64,000 nt of DNA from Roseovarius sp. MMSF_3281 (lineage in GTDB: Bacteria; Pseudomonadota; Alphaproteobacteria; Rhodobacterales; Rhodobacteraceae). Shown in pieces: positions 36,380-44,916 of the stretch; within the stretch, counting starts at the first letter, position 1, and every line of letters begins with the position of its first letter. The notes under the pieces were generated by a model. It had not been told where the DNA came from and did not search any database. It saw only the letters and a program-made list of their open reading frames with translations. The stretch covers positions 144,913-208,912 of the forward strand of contig NZ_JASHIM010000004.1 of assembly GCF_030733685.1 (NCBI RefSeq), read 5' to 3'. The position numbers and the translations under genes are program-made.

Positions 36380-38356
36380 ATGGCCCGCATGACGTTTTTC
36401 CGCTCGCTGTTCCAATCGGTCCGAATGCGCCTTCTGGTCATCGCGCTCTTGCCGATGCTGGTGCTCATGCCCCTGCTTCTGGGAGGGGCGATTGCCCGCT
36501 GGACGGGCCGGGTGGATGAACTTCTGATCACCAAGGTCAACGGCGACCTGACCATCGCCGATCAATACCTGCAACGCTTGCTGGAAAATTCGGGTGAACG
36601 TCTGGATGCGCTGGCTCAATCGGCTAAGCTGCGCGATGTGATGAGCCGCCCCGCCGACCGCCGCGCCCACCTGCGCGCGGCGCGCAACAACCTGGGGCTT
36701 GATTTTCTCTATCTCACCGATGGCACCACCGGCCCCGAGGGCCTGCGCCCCGGTGATTGGCCGGTGGTCGCAACCGCGCTTGACGGGGCGCAATGGGGCA
36801 GTGTCGTGGACATCATGGATCAAGACACCCTTACCGCGCTTGACCTTGGTCTTGGCCAACAGGCGGCGATCCAACTGGTCCCCACGCGCGCCGCCGTGCC
36901 CACCGACCGCACCGTCGAAGACCGCGGCATGGTGATCCACTCCGCCGCGCCCGTGGTCCTGCCCGATGGCCGCCCCGGCGCGCTTGTGGGGGGGCATCTT
37001 CTCAATCGCAACCTCGATTTCATCGACACCATCAACAACCTCGTCTACCGCGATCAAAGCCTGCCCGACGGCAGCCAAGGCACCGCCACCCTGTTCCTTG
37101 AAGATGTCCGCGTCTCTACCAACGTGCGCCTTTTCGAGGATGTCCGCGCGCTGGGCACCCGCGTTTCTGCCGAGGTCCGCGCGCGGGTTCTGGGCGAGGG
37201 GCGCACATGGCTTGACCGGGCCTTCGTGGTCAACGATTGGTATATCTCGGCCTACCAACCCATCACCGACAGTTTCGGCAAGCGCGTCGGCATGCTCTAC
37301 GTTGGCTTCCTCGAAACCCCGTTTCGCGAGGCGAAAACCCGCTCCGCCCTCACGATGGGCCTGATCTTTCTGGCCATTGCCGGGCTGTCTATTCCGATTT
37401 TCCTGCGCTGGGCCGGGCGCATCTTCGGCCCGCTGGAATCCATGACCAAAACCATCGCCCGCGTCGAAGGCGGCGATCTGGCGGCCCGCAACGGCCCCAC
37501 CGGCGATAGCGGCGAGATTGCTCAGGTGGCGGGCCACCTAGACGACCTCCTTGACCAGGTCCAGGAACGCGACAAGCAATTGCGCGACTGGGCCGAAAGC
37601 CTTGAACGCAAGGTCGAGGAACGCACCCAAGACCTGCGCGAGGCGAACCGCAAGCTCGAAGACACCACCGAGCAACTCATCATGTCCGAAAAACTGGCCA
37701 CCGTGGGCGAAATCACCGCCAGCGTCGCCCATGAAATCAACAATCCCGTGGCCGTGATCCAAGGCAATCTGGATGTCGCCCGTAGCCTCCTGGCCGAGGC
37801 CGAGGCGGAAAAGGTCAAGACCGAGTTCAAATTGATCGACGATCAAATCTACCGCATCGGGGTGATCGTCTCGAAACTCCTGCAGTTCGCCCGCCCCGAG
37901 GAATACTCGGGCGAAGGCGCGCTGATCTATCCTGCCGATGTGGTCCGCGATTGCCTTGTGCTGACCGCGCACCAGACCGAGAAGGCGGGCGTCGAGGTCA
38001 CGACCGATTTCCAAAGCGACCGGCAGGTTGCGATCTCGCGTACCGAGCTACAGCAGGTGATCGTCAACCTGACCATCAACGCCGTCCATGCCATGCCTGA
38101 CGGCGGGGATTTGCAGATCACGGTTTCTGATGCCGGTGGCATGGTCCGGGTCGTGGTGTCAGATACCGGGCGCGGTATCGCGCCGGATGTCCTCAAGCGC
38201 ATTTTCGACCCGTTCTTTACCACCAAACAGGCCGAAGGCACCGGCCTCGGCCTGTCGATCAGTCAACGGTTGGTCTCCCGCGTGGGGGGCGAGATTTCGG
38301 CCAGTTCCACCCCGGGGCAGGGCAGCCGTTTCACCGTCACCCTGCCTGCCGCCTGA
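36380..38356 (+). CDS. Cache-type membrane sensor histidine kinase
   Basis: A 658-residue kinase. Membrane helix 1 is near residues 17-38, a periplasmic cache-like sensor region of ~280 residues follows (ending ISAYQPITDSFGKRVGMLYVG), helix 2 is near 325-345, then HAMP, a coiled coil, the HisKA box with His451 in ASVAHEINNP, and an ATPase domain with NLTINAVHAM, DTGRGIAPD and GTGLGLSIS. It has no receiver domain. The DctB-like kinase gene starts 56 bp later and dctD follows, so the two kinases may share DctD as partner. Its ligand is unknown. Confidence 0.85.
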   Translation: MARMTFFRSLFQSVRMRLLVIALLPMLVLMPLLLGGAIARWTGRVDELLITKVNGDLTIADQYLQRLLENSGERLDALAQSAKLRDVMSRPADRRAHLRAARNNLGLDFLYLTDGTTGPEGLRPGDWPVVATALDGAQWGSVVDIMDQDTLTALDLGLGQQAAIQLVPTRAAVPTDRTVEDRGMVIHSAAPVVLPDGRPGALVGGHLLNRNLDFIDTINNLVYRDQSLPDGSQGTATLFLEDVRVSTNVRLFEDVRALGTRVSAEVRARVLGEGRTWLDRAFVVNDWYISAYQPITDSFGKRVGMLYVGFLETPFREAKTRSALTMGLIFLAIAGLSIPIFLRWAGRIFGPLESMTKTIARVEGGDLAARNGPTGDSGEIAQVAGHLDDLLDQVQERDKQLRDWAESLERKVEERTQDLREANRKLEDTTEQLIMSEKLATVGEITASVAHEINNPVAVIQGNLDVARSLLAEAEAEKVKTEFKLIDDQIYRIGVIVSKLLQFARPEEYSGEGALIYPADVVRDCLVLTAHQTEKAGVEVTTDFQSDRQVAISRTELQQVIVNLTINAVHAMPDGGDLQITVSDAGGMVRVVVSDTGRGIAPDVLKRIFDPFFTTKQAEGTGLGLSISQRLVSRVGGEISASSTPGQGSRFTVTLPAA

Positions 38357-38412
38357 ACCGCGTGCGCCGAAAAACTGGTCAACCCCCGGCAAGCGTTGCT
38401 AAAACAAACGCC

Positions 38413-40176
38413 ATGACGTCCGACTCCCGCCTGCGCCTTGCGGTCATAGCCCTCTTTGTCACAGTCGTCGCCCTCTGTGCGGCGGGCATTTGGCGCTATG
38501 GCTATGGCCAAGCGCTCGACCAGTTGGAAAAACAGGGGCGCGCCGACCTTGCGCTGGCTTCCGACCGCTTCACCGGCCAGTTGCGCCGCTATCAGGAACT
38601 TGCCGTGCTCATGGCCGACCACCCCACCTTGGCGCGGGTCTCGGCGGGGCGCGATGCGCAAGCGGCCCGTGCCCTCCTGCTCGAAGCGGCGGATAAAACC
38701 GGGGCCATGGGGCTGGCCTATGTCGATGCCAGCGGCCGTATTCTGGCCCAAGCGGGGAATGCCCCGCGCGACCCCGCGCAAATCCCCGCCTTCACCCGTG
38801 CGATCAACGGCGCGCTGGGCGTGGGCTATGGACGGTTGGGCGCACGGGGCGGCCGGGCCTACATCTACGCCGCGCCGGCCTTTGCAGCCGATGGGCTGGT
38901 GCGCGGCGCGCTGATCGTCCTGGTCGATATCGCCGAACTGGAATGGGACTGGATCGGTGGCCAGCCGCCTGTCTTCTTCACCGAGGAAAAGGACGAAATC
39001 TTTGTCTCCAACCGCTCCGAACTGCTTTTCTGGCGGGCCCGTGATGATGGCCCCGGCTACAGCCCTGCCAACGCCCCCGCGCCCGATTTCACCACCCATG
39101 ACATCGCCGGTCACGAGGTCTGGAAAATCGACTGGGGCGATTACCTGCCCAAACGCGCGCTGCACCTGACGCAAGACCTGCCGGTAATCGACATGACCGG
39201 CCATGTCCTGATCAACGTGGCCCCGGCCCGGCGCCTTGCCGCGCTGCAAAGCCTTATGTTCGCCGTGATCTGCCTCGCCTTCGGCGCGGTCATCCTGCAA
39301 ATCACCGAACGCCGCCGCACGCTGGCCCGCGCCAATGCCCAGCTTGAACAGCGGGTCACCGAACGTACCGGGGAACTGACCGTCACCAACCGCGCCCTGC
39401 GCCGCGAAATCCGCGAACGGCTCGAGGCCGAAGCGGCCCTGAAAAAGGCGCAGGACGACTTGGTGCAGGCGGGCAAGCTTTCGGCGCTTGGCCAAATCTC
39501 CGCCGGGATCAGCCACGAGTTGAACCAACCCCTGATGGCCATCCGCCAATACGCCGACAACGGCGCGCAATTCCTTGACCGCGCCAAGCCCGAGAAAGCC
39601 GGCGAAAACCTGACCCGCATTTCGGCGCTGGCCGCCCGCATGGCGCGGATCATCCGCAACCTGCGCGCCTTCGCCAAACAGGAAAGCGAGCCGGTGGCGC
39701 GGGTGGATATCGTCACCGTGATCGAACAGGTCCTCGAACTCTCCGAGGCGCGGCTCGAAGCCGATGGTGTCACCGTCCACTGGGCCCCGCCCCAGGCCCC
39801 GGTCTACGTCATGGGCGGCGAGGTCCGGCTTGGGCAGGTGCTCATCAACCTGATCTCAAACGCCGCCGACGCCATGTCGCACAGCCCCACAAAGGAAATC
39901 AGCATCACCGTCACCCCGGGCAACCCGGTGGTGGTCGAAGTTCAGGATACCGGCCCCGGCATCGACGAGCCGGAAAAGATATTCGACCCCTTCTATTCCA
40001 CCAAGGAGGTCGGCAGCACCGAAGGCATGGGCCTTGGCCTGTCGATCTCTTACGGCTTGGTGCAAAGCTTCGGCGGCGATATCAAGGGGCGCAACACGCC
40101 CCAGGGCGGCGCCGCCTTCCGCATCGAACTGGAAGCCGCCCTTGAAACACCCCCCGCGCAAGAGGCCGCCGAATGA
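38413..40176 (+). CDS. dctB: C4-dicarboxylate sensor histidine kinase DctB
   Basis: A 587-residue kinase starting MTSDSRLRLAVIALF. Two membrane helices (about residues 8-28 and 280-300) flank a periplasmic double-PAS-like sensor with ELAVLMADHPTLARV, typical of DctB; a coiled coil of repeated ERT/RAL heptads leads to HisKA with His368 in GISHELNQPLMAIRQYA, then NLISNAADAM, DTGPGID and GMGLGLSIS. It senses external C4-dicarboxylates and phosphorylates DctD. It overlaps dctD by 4 bp (ATGA). The frame beginning at 38362 is too long by 17 residues. Confidence 0.88.
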   Translation: MTSDSRLRLAVIALFVTVVALCAAGIWRYGYGQALDQLEKQGRADLALASDRFTGQLRRYQELAVLMADHPTLARVSAGRDAQAARALLLEAADKTGAMGLAYVDASGRILAQAGNAPRDPAQIPAFTRAINGALGVGYGRLGARGGRAYIYAAPAFAADGLVRGALIVLVDIAELEWDWIGGQPPVFFTEEKDEIFVSNRSELLFWRARDDGPGYSPANAPAPDFTTHDIAGHEVWKIDWGDYLPKRALHLTQDLPVIDMTGHVLINVAPARRLAALQSLMFAVICLAFGAVILQITERRRTLARANAQLEQRVTERTGELTVTNRALRREIRERLEAEAALKKAQDDLVQAGKLSALGQISAGISHELNQPLMAIRQYADNGAQFLDRAKPEKAGENLTRISALAARMARIIRNLRAFAKQESEPVARVDIVTVIEQVLELSEARLEADGVTVHWAPPQAPVYVMGGEVRLGQVLINLISNAADAMSHSPTKEISITVTPGNPVVVEVQDTGPGIDEPEKIFDPFYSTKEVGSTEGMGLGLSISYGLVQSFGGDIKGRNTPQGGAAFRIELEAALETPPAQEAAE

Positions 40177-41414
40177 CGCCCGAACCGCATAAGATCCTGC
40201 TGGTCGATGATGACGCCGCCGTGCGCGAGGCGCTGACCCAAACGCTGGAACTCAACGATCTCACCCCGGTCCCCTGCGGCTCCTTCATCGAGGCCAAGGA
40301 TCACATCGCCCGCGATTTCGAAGGCGTGATCCTGTCGGATATCCGCATGCCCGGGCGCGATGGGTTCCACCTGTTGCGCCACACCCATGGGCTTGATCCC
40401 GACTTGCCGGTGATCCTGCTGACCGGCGAGGGCGATATTCCCATGGCGGTCGAGGCCATGGCACAGGGCGCCTTCGACTTCCTTGAAAAACCATGCGCAC
40501 CCGATGACCTGTTGCCGGTGCTGCATCGCGCCTTGCAAACCCGGGCGCTGGTCATGGAAAACCGCCGCCTCAAGCATCAGCTTGAAACCGGCGATCCGGC
40601 GGCGCGCATGCTTTTTGGCACCTCGCAACTGGCTGAAGGGCTGCGCGCCCGGGTCCGTGCCGTGGCCCGCGCGGGGGCCGAGGTTCTGGTCACCGGCCCG
40701 CCCGGCGCAGGGGTGTCCAAGGTGGCCGAGGTCATCCACCTGATAACCCCGAACGCCTCGGGCCCTTTCGTCAAACGGCCCGCCGCCTCGCTGGATGTTG
40801 CCGCGCTCAACGACAGCCTTGCCGCGGCCCAGACCGGCAGCCTGTTCCTCGATGAAATCGCGGCCCTTCCCGATGCCGCGCAATACAGCCTTCTGGAACG
40901 GCTTGAGGCCGGTGGCACCGCCCGGGTGATCGCCGGCACAACCTCCGATCTGGCCGCCGCCGCCCAAGAAGGCCGCTTCAACGCCGAACTTTACTACCGC
41001 CTTGACGTCATGCCGGTACGCATTCCGGCCCTCTCGGAACGGCCCGAGGATATCCCGGTGCTGTTTCGCCACTACGTGGCGCAAGCCGCCGAACAGGCGG
41101 GCCTGCCCACGCCGGAAATCCCGCCTGAGCATCTTTCGAACCTCATGGCGCAGGATTGGCCGGGCAACGCCCGGTCCCTCATGTCGGCGGCGATGCGCTT
41201 TACCCTTGGTATGCCCGAAGAAACCCAGGGCGCCGCCGAACTGGGCCTTGCCGAACAAATGGCCCGCGTCGAACGCTCGCTTCTGGCCGCGGCACTTGGC
41301 CGTCAGAACGGCCGCGCCGCGCAGGCGGCCAAGGCCCTCAAGCTGCCGCGCAAGACGTTTTACGACAAACTGGCCCGCTACGGTTTGAAACCCGAGGATT
41401 TCAAACGCGGCTGA
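40173..41414 (+). CDS. dctD: DctD-like response regulator with degenerate AAA+ domain
   Basis: A 413-residue protein in the order receiver (phospho-Asp56 in ILSDIRMPG), AAA+ domain, Fis-type helix-turn-helix (KALKLPRKTFYDKLARYGL). The AAA+ domain is abnormal: Walker A is GPPGAGVSK, without lysine at the GK(S/T) position; about 20-25 residues between FVKRPAASLDVAAL and SLFLDEIAAL, which in DctD/NtrC carry ESELFG and GAFTGA, are missing; Walker B and the YYRLDV region remain. Proteins without GAFTGA cannot contact sigma-54 in the known way. It sits directly upstream of tandem dyads and the dctPQM operon, its expected target. Confidence 0.85.
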   Translation: MTPEPHKILLVDDDAAVREALTQTLELNDLTPVPCGSFIEAKDHIARDFEGVILSDIRMPGRDGFHLLRHTHGLDPDLPVILLTGEGDIPMAVEAMAQGAFDFLEKPCAPDDLLPVLHRALQTRALVMENRRLKHQLETGDPAARMLFGTSQLAEGLRARVRAVARAGAEVLVTGPPGAGVSKVAEVIHLITPNASGPFVKRPAASLDVAALNDSLAAAQTGSLFLDEIAALPDAAQYSLLERLEAGGTARVIAGTTSDLAAAAQEGRFNAELYYRLDVMPVRIPALSERPEDIPVLFRHYVAQAAEQAGLPTPEIPPEHLSNLMAQDWPGNARSLMSAAMRFTLGMPEETQGAAELGLAEQMARVERSLLAAALGRQNGRAAQAAKALKLPRKTFYDKLARYGLKPEDFKRG

Positions 41415-41418
41415 CCCA

Positions 41419-41514
41419 CCAAGGTCTTTCGAAACACCTTGGCCAAGCGCCTTGCAAGGCGCTTTCCGACGCGATTTCGAAATCGCGTGGCCCAAGGCTT
41501 TTCGAAAAGCCTTG
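41419..41514. repeat. Cluster of four consecutive palindromes after dctD
   Basis: Four loop-less inverted repeats follow each other: CCAAGGT...ACCTTGG (41419-41442, one mismatch pair), GCGCCTTGCAAGGCGC (41447-41462, perfect), CGCGATTTCGAAATCGCG (41470-41487, perfect) and a 22-bp perfect palindrome CAAGGCTTTTCGAAAAGCCTTG (41493-41514, written here in parts as CAAGGCTTTTC / GAAAAGCCTTG). Three are centred on TTCGAA. The transcript would fold into a row of hairpins just after the dctD stop. Confidence 0.85.
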
Positions 41515-41534
41515 CCCAAGCGGGCATGAGTCGT

Positions 41535-41582
41535 GTGCGGAAATCCGCACAGTTTGCTGAAATACCGTGCGAGATCCCGCAC
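41535..41582. promoter_or_regulatory. Tandem dyads upstream of dctPQM, probable DctD sites
   Basis: Two similar inverted repeats, GTGCGGA-AA-TCCGCAC (41535-41550) and GTGCGAG-AT-CCCGCAC (41567-41582), are spaced 32 bp centre to centre, about three helical turns. Tandem phased sites are the classical arrangement for DctD at dct promoters. They lie about 145-190 bp before the sigma-54-like promoter. Confidence 0.7.
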
Positions 41583-41726
41583 AATGCCGCCATGCAGCAT
41601 CGCCGCCCGGTTGGGTATTTTGATATATCCTGTTGAATTCATTTAGGATTTCAAAATCTTCCATTTTTTTATCGCCATGACTTGAGCGAATAGCCGCCAT
41701 GCGAAAATCTCTGCCCGTCGCGCCCC

Positions 41727-41741
41727 TGGGGCGCTGATTGC
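41727..41741 (+). promoter_or_regulatory. Sigma-54-like promoter of dctPQM
   Basis: TGGGGCGCTGATTGC matches the -24/-12 consensus TGGCACGNNNNTTGC at the GG and GC pairs with exact 10-base spacing, followed by A. It lies 29 bp upstream of the dctP ATG, leaving room for a transcription start near 41752 and the GGGAGGAG ribosome site. Two internal mismatches (GG for CA) remain. Confidence 0.6.
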
Positions 41742-41770
41742 AACGTCTCAAGATATGGGAGGAGACACCG

Positions 41771-42772
41771 ATGAAATTCCTGACAGCCGCTGCCACGGCG
41801 CTGGCCCTGAGTGTTTCGGCCACCGCCGTTTCCGCTGCCTGTGACGATGGTGAAATCGTCGTCAAGTTCAGCCACGTCACCAACACCGACAAGCACCCCA
41901 AGGGCATCGCCGCCTCGCTGCTGGAAAAGCGCGTGAACGAGGAGATGGACGGCAAGATGTGCATGGAGGTCTTCCCGAACTCCACGCTCTACAACGACAA
42001 CAAGGTGCTCGAAGCCATGCTTCAGGGCGATGTGCAACTCGCCGCGCCCTCGCTGTCGAAGTTCGAGAAGTTCACCAAGCAGTTCCGCCTGTTTGACCTG
42101 CCCTTCATGTTCAAGGACATCAACGCCGTGGATGCTTTCCAGGCCTCCGACAACGGTCAGGCCCTGCTCGATTCCATGCAGCGCCGCGGCCTGCAGGGGC
42201 TCGCCTACTGGCACAACGGCATGAAGCAGATGTCGGCCAACGTGCCGCTGATCGAACCCTCGGATGCCGAAGGCCTCAAGTTCCGCGTGCAGTCCTCCGA
42301 CGTGCTTGTCGCGCAAATGGAAGCCATCGGCGGCAGCCCGCAGAAAATGGCCTTCTCCGAGGTTTACGGCGCGCTGCAACAGGGTGTTGTCGACGGTCAG
42401 GAAAACACCTGGTCCAACATCTACGGCAAGAAGTTCTTCGAGGTGCAGGACGGGATCACCGAGACCAACCACGGCATCATCGACTATCTTGTCGTGACCA
42501 ACATCGACTGGCTCAACGGTCTGGACGAGGACGTGCGCGAGCAGTTCCTCACCATCCTTGACGAAGTGACCACCACCCGCAACAGCGAGTCGGCCAAGGT
42601 CAACCAGGAGGCCAAGCAGGCGATCGTCGATGCCGGTGGCGAGGTGCGTCAGCTGACCGCCGAACAGCGCGCGGCGTGGGTCGAAGTGATGAAGCCCGTC
42701 TGGGAGCAATTCAAGGATGACGTCGGCCAGGAAAACATCGACGCCGCGCAAGAGATCAACGCCAGCATGTAA
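41771..42772 (+). CDS. dctP: C4-dicarboxylate TRAP transporter substrate-binding protein
   Basis: A 333-residue receptor with Sec signal peptide ending ATAVSA. The mature form starts ACDDGEIVVKFSHVTNTDKHPKG, a hallmark of DctP for malate/succinate/fumarate, and contains GLKFRVQSSDVLVAQMEAIG, where the arginine clamps a carboxylate, and AFSEVYGALQQGVVDGQEN. GGGAGGAG precedes the ATG at 41771; an upstream in-frame start is rejected. It is the first gene of dctPQM, behind the tandem sites and sigma-54-like promoter. Confidence 0.92.
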   Translation: MKFLTAAATALALSVSATAVSAACDDGEIVVKFSHVTNTDKHPKGIAASLLEKRVNEEMDGKMCMEVFPNSTLYNDNKVLEAMLQGDVQLAAPSLSKFEKFTKQFRLFDLPFMFKDINAVDAFQASDNGQALLDSMQRRGLQGLAYWHNGMKQMSANVPLIEPSDAEGLKFRVQSSDVLVAQMEAIGGSPQKMAFSEVYGALQQGVVDGQENTWSNIYGKKFFEVQDGITETNHGIIDYLVVTNIDWLNGLDEDVREQFLTILDEVTTTRNSESAKVNQEAKQAIVDAGGEVRQLTAEQRAAWVEVMKPVWEQFKDDVGQENIDAAQEINASM

Positions 42773-42804
42773 ACCGCCGCGCGTGTCCTGACACGCAAGG
42801 CTTG

Positions 42805-42836
42805 GGGCGGGCCTGTGGCAATGGGCCCGCCCTTTT
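42805..42836 (+). terminator. Attenuator-like hairpin between dctP and dctQ
   Basis: Stem GGGCGGGCC / GGCCCGCCC with a 10-base loop, followed by TTTT. It looks like a leaky intrinsic terminator that would keep receptor mRNA in excess over the membrane subunits. A second perfect small hairpin GCGTGTC-CT-GACACGC occupies 42781-42796. Confidence 0.65.
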
Positions 42837-42862
42837 CACACCCAATCCGCGGGAGGGGGCAA

Positions 42863-43540
42863 ATGCAAACCGCACGCAGCTTCGGCGACAAGATCGAGGA
42901 AACGATCATCGCCACGCTTCTGGGCCTGATGACGGTGGTGACCTTCGCCAATGTCGTTGCCCGGTACCTGTTCAATTCCAACATTCTCTGGGCGCTCGAA
43001 CTGACCGTATTCATGTTCGGCTGGCTGGTGCTTCTGGGCGCATCCTACGCGGTCAAGAAACACGCGCACCTCGGTGTCGATGCCATCGTCAACATGGTCT
43101 CGCCCCCGGTGCGCCGGGTGATGGGCCTGTTCTCGGTCGCTTGTTGCCTGGTGTTCTCGCTGCTCCTGCTCAAAGGCGCCTATGATTACTGGGCCGTCTT
43201 CGCCGAACTGCCGCCCACCACGGGCCGCTGGTTCCCGACCGGCTTTGAGTGGTCCGCCCGCGGCCAGGGCTGGTACGAGGTGCAGGATATCCCCATGGTG
43301 GCGCCCCTGCGCTTTCTCGAAGACCTTCTGAACTACGGCGAAAGCTACGAGAAAATCCCGAAGGCCATTCCCTATATCGTGCTGCCGGTCTCCATGGCGC
43401 TGCTGGTCTTCCGCTTCACCCAGGCGGCCCTGCGCATCCTGCGCGGCGAGGCCGACCGCCTTGTCGCCAGCCACGAGGTCGAGGATGAACTCGAAGAGGC
43501 GCGCGCCGGCCACGCAAATGAAAACGGGGAACAGAACTGA
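42863..43540 (+). CDS. dctQ: C4-dicarboxylate TRAP transporter small permease
   Basis: A 225-residue DctQ starting MQTARSFGDKIEETIIATL, with GGGAGGGGGC as ribosome site; the frame to 42815 is not used. Core helices contain FANVVARYLFNSNILWALE and LGASYAVKKHAHLGVD. A ~60-residue periplasmic insertion (FAELPPTTGRWFPTGFEWSA) between helices 3 and 4 and a charged C-terminal tail make it longer than minimal DctQ, as known for the C4-dicarboxylate branch. It overlaps dctM by 1 bp (TGATG). Confidence 0.9.
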   Translation: MQTARSFGDKIEETIIATLLGLMTVVTFANVVARYLFNSNILWALELTVFMFGWLVLLGASYAVKKHAHLGVDAIVNMVSPPVRRVMGLFSVACCLVFSLLLLKGAYDYWAVFAELPPTTGRWFPTGFEWSARGQGWYEVQDIPMVAPLRFLEDLLNYGESYEKIPKAIPYIVLPVSMALLVFRFTQAALRILRGEADRLVASHEVEDELEEARAGHANENGEQN

Positions 43541-44916
43541 TGGAAGTCGTCCTTCTTTTTGTCATGGTCATCGGCCTTTTGCTGGTCGGTGTGCCAATCG
43601 CGGTGTCGCTGGGCCTGTCCTCCACGCTCTTCCTGCTGTGGTTTTCCGAAAGCTCGCTGGCCTCTATCGCGCAAACGCTTTTCGAGGCCTTCGAGGGGCA
43701 TTTCACCCTTCTGGCGATCCCCTTTTTCATCCTTGCCTCCAGTTTCATGACGACGGGCGGCGTGGCGCAACGGATCATCCGCTTCTCGATTGCCTGTGTC
43801 GGTCACCTTCCGGGGGGGCTGGCCATCGCCGGGGTCTTTGCCTGTATGCTCTTTGCCGCGCTCTCGGGGTCTTCGCCCGCAACCGTGGTGGCCATCGGGA
43901 CGATCGTCATCGCCGGCATGCGCCAGGTGGGGTATTCCAAGGATTTCGCCGCCGGTGTGATCTGTAACGCCGGGACGCTGGGCATCCTGATTCCGCCCTC
44001 CATCGTCATGGTGGTCTATGCCGCCGCGGTCGAGGTCTCGGTGGGCCGGATGTTTCTTGCGGGTGTCATCCCCGGCCTTATGGCGGGCCTCATGTTGATG
44101 ACGGCGATCTATGTCATGGCCAGGGTCAAGAACCTGCCCAAGGGTGATTGGCAAGGCTGGGGCGAAATCTGGGCCTCGGGGCGCGAGGCGGGATGGGGCC
44201 TTTTCCTGATCGTGATCATCCTTGGCGGCATCTATGGTGGCATCTTCACCCCCACCGAAGCCGCCGCCGTGGCCGCGGTCTATGCCTTCTTCATCGCCAG
44301 CTTCGTCTACAAGGACATGGGGCCGCTGGCGACCGAAGGCGAGGCGCGCAACACCTCGCTTTTCAGGAAGCCGCAGGCGCTCCTGACGGCCTTCGTCCAT
44401 CCCGACACCAAGCACACGCTGCTTGAGGCTGGCAAACTGACGGTGACCCTGCTGTTCGTCATCGCCAACGCGTTGATCCTCAAGCACGTGCTGACCGATG
44501 AACAAATCCCGCAGCAGATCGCCTCGGCGATGCTCTCGGCGGGGTTCGGGCCGGTAATGTTCCTCGTGATCGTCAACGTGATCCTGCTCATCGGCGGGCA
44601 GTTCATGGAGCCTTCGGGCCTTCTGGTCATTGTCGCGCCGCTGGTCTTTCCCATTGCCATCGAACTGGGCATCGATCCCATTCACCTTGGCATCATCATG
44701 GTGGTCAACATGGAGATCGGCATGATCACCCCGCCGGTGGGCCTTAACCTCTTTGTTACCTCCGGCGTGGCGGGGATGCCGATGATGGCCGTGGTGCGCG
44801 CCGCGCTTCCCTTCCTTGCGGTGCTTTTCGTGTTCCTGATCCTGATCACCTATGTGCCGTGGTTCTCGACCGTCCTGCCCAATACCTTCATGGGGCCGGA
44901 GATCATAACCAACTAA
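43540..44916 (+). CDS. dctM: C4-dicarboxylate TRAP transporter large permease
   Basis: A 458-residue DctM permease. Blocks such as FAALSGSSPATVVAIGTIVIAGM, LIPPSIVMVVYAAAVEVSVGR, GGIFTPTEAAAVAAVYAF and MGMITPPVGLNLFVTSG-like sequence (GMITPPVGLNLF) are present. It completes the sodium-driven dicarboxylate transporter with DctP and DctQ. Its TAA stop (44914-44916) belongs to the left end of the third 118-bp repeat, just as for the dehydrogenase at 26690. Confidence 0.92.
   Translation: MEVVLLFVMVIGLLLVGVPIAVSLGLSSTLFLLWFSESSLASIAQTLFEAFEGHFTLLAIPFFILASSFMTTGGVAQRIIRFSIACVGHLPGGLAIAGVFACMLFAALSGSSPATVVAIGTIVIAGMRQVGYSKDFAAGVICNAGTLGILIPPSIVMVVYAAAVEVSVGRMFLAGVIPGLMAGLMLMTAIYVMARVKNLPKGDWQGWGEIWASGREAGWGLFLIVIILGGIYGGIFTPTEAAAVAAVYAFFIASFVYKDMGPLATEGEARNTSLFRKPQALLTAFVHPDTKHTLLEAGKLTVTLLFVIANALILKHVLTDEQIPQQIASAMLSAGFGPVMFLVIVNVILLIGGQFMEPSGLLVIVAPLVFPIAIELGIDPIHLGIIMVVNMEIGMITPPVGLNLFVTSGVAGMPMMAVVRAALPFLAVLFVFLILITYVPWFSTVLPNTFMGPEIITN

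Noticed and set aside
35801..37537. 578-codon minus-strand frame opposite the IclR and kinase genes
   Set aside because: Shadow of two clear genes; no recognisable domain, repetitive Gly/Ala/Val/His composition.
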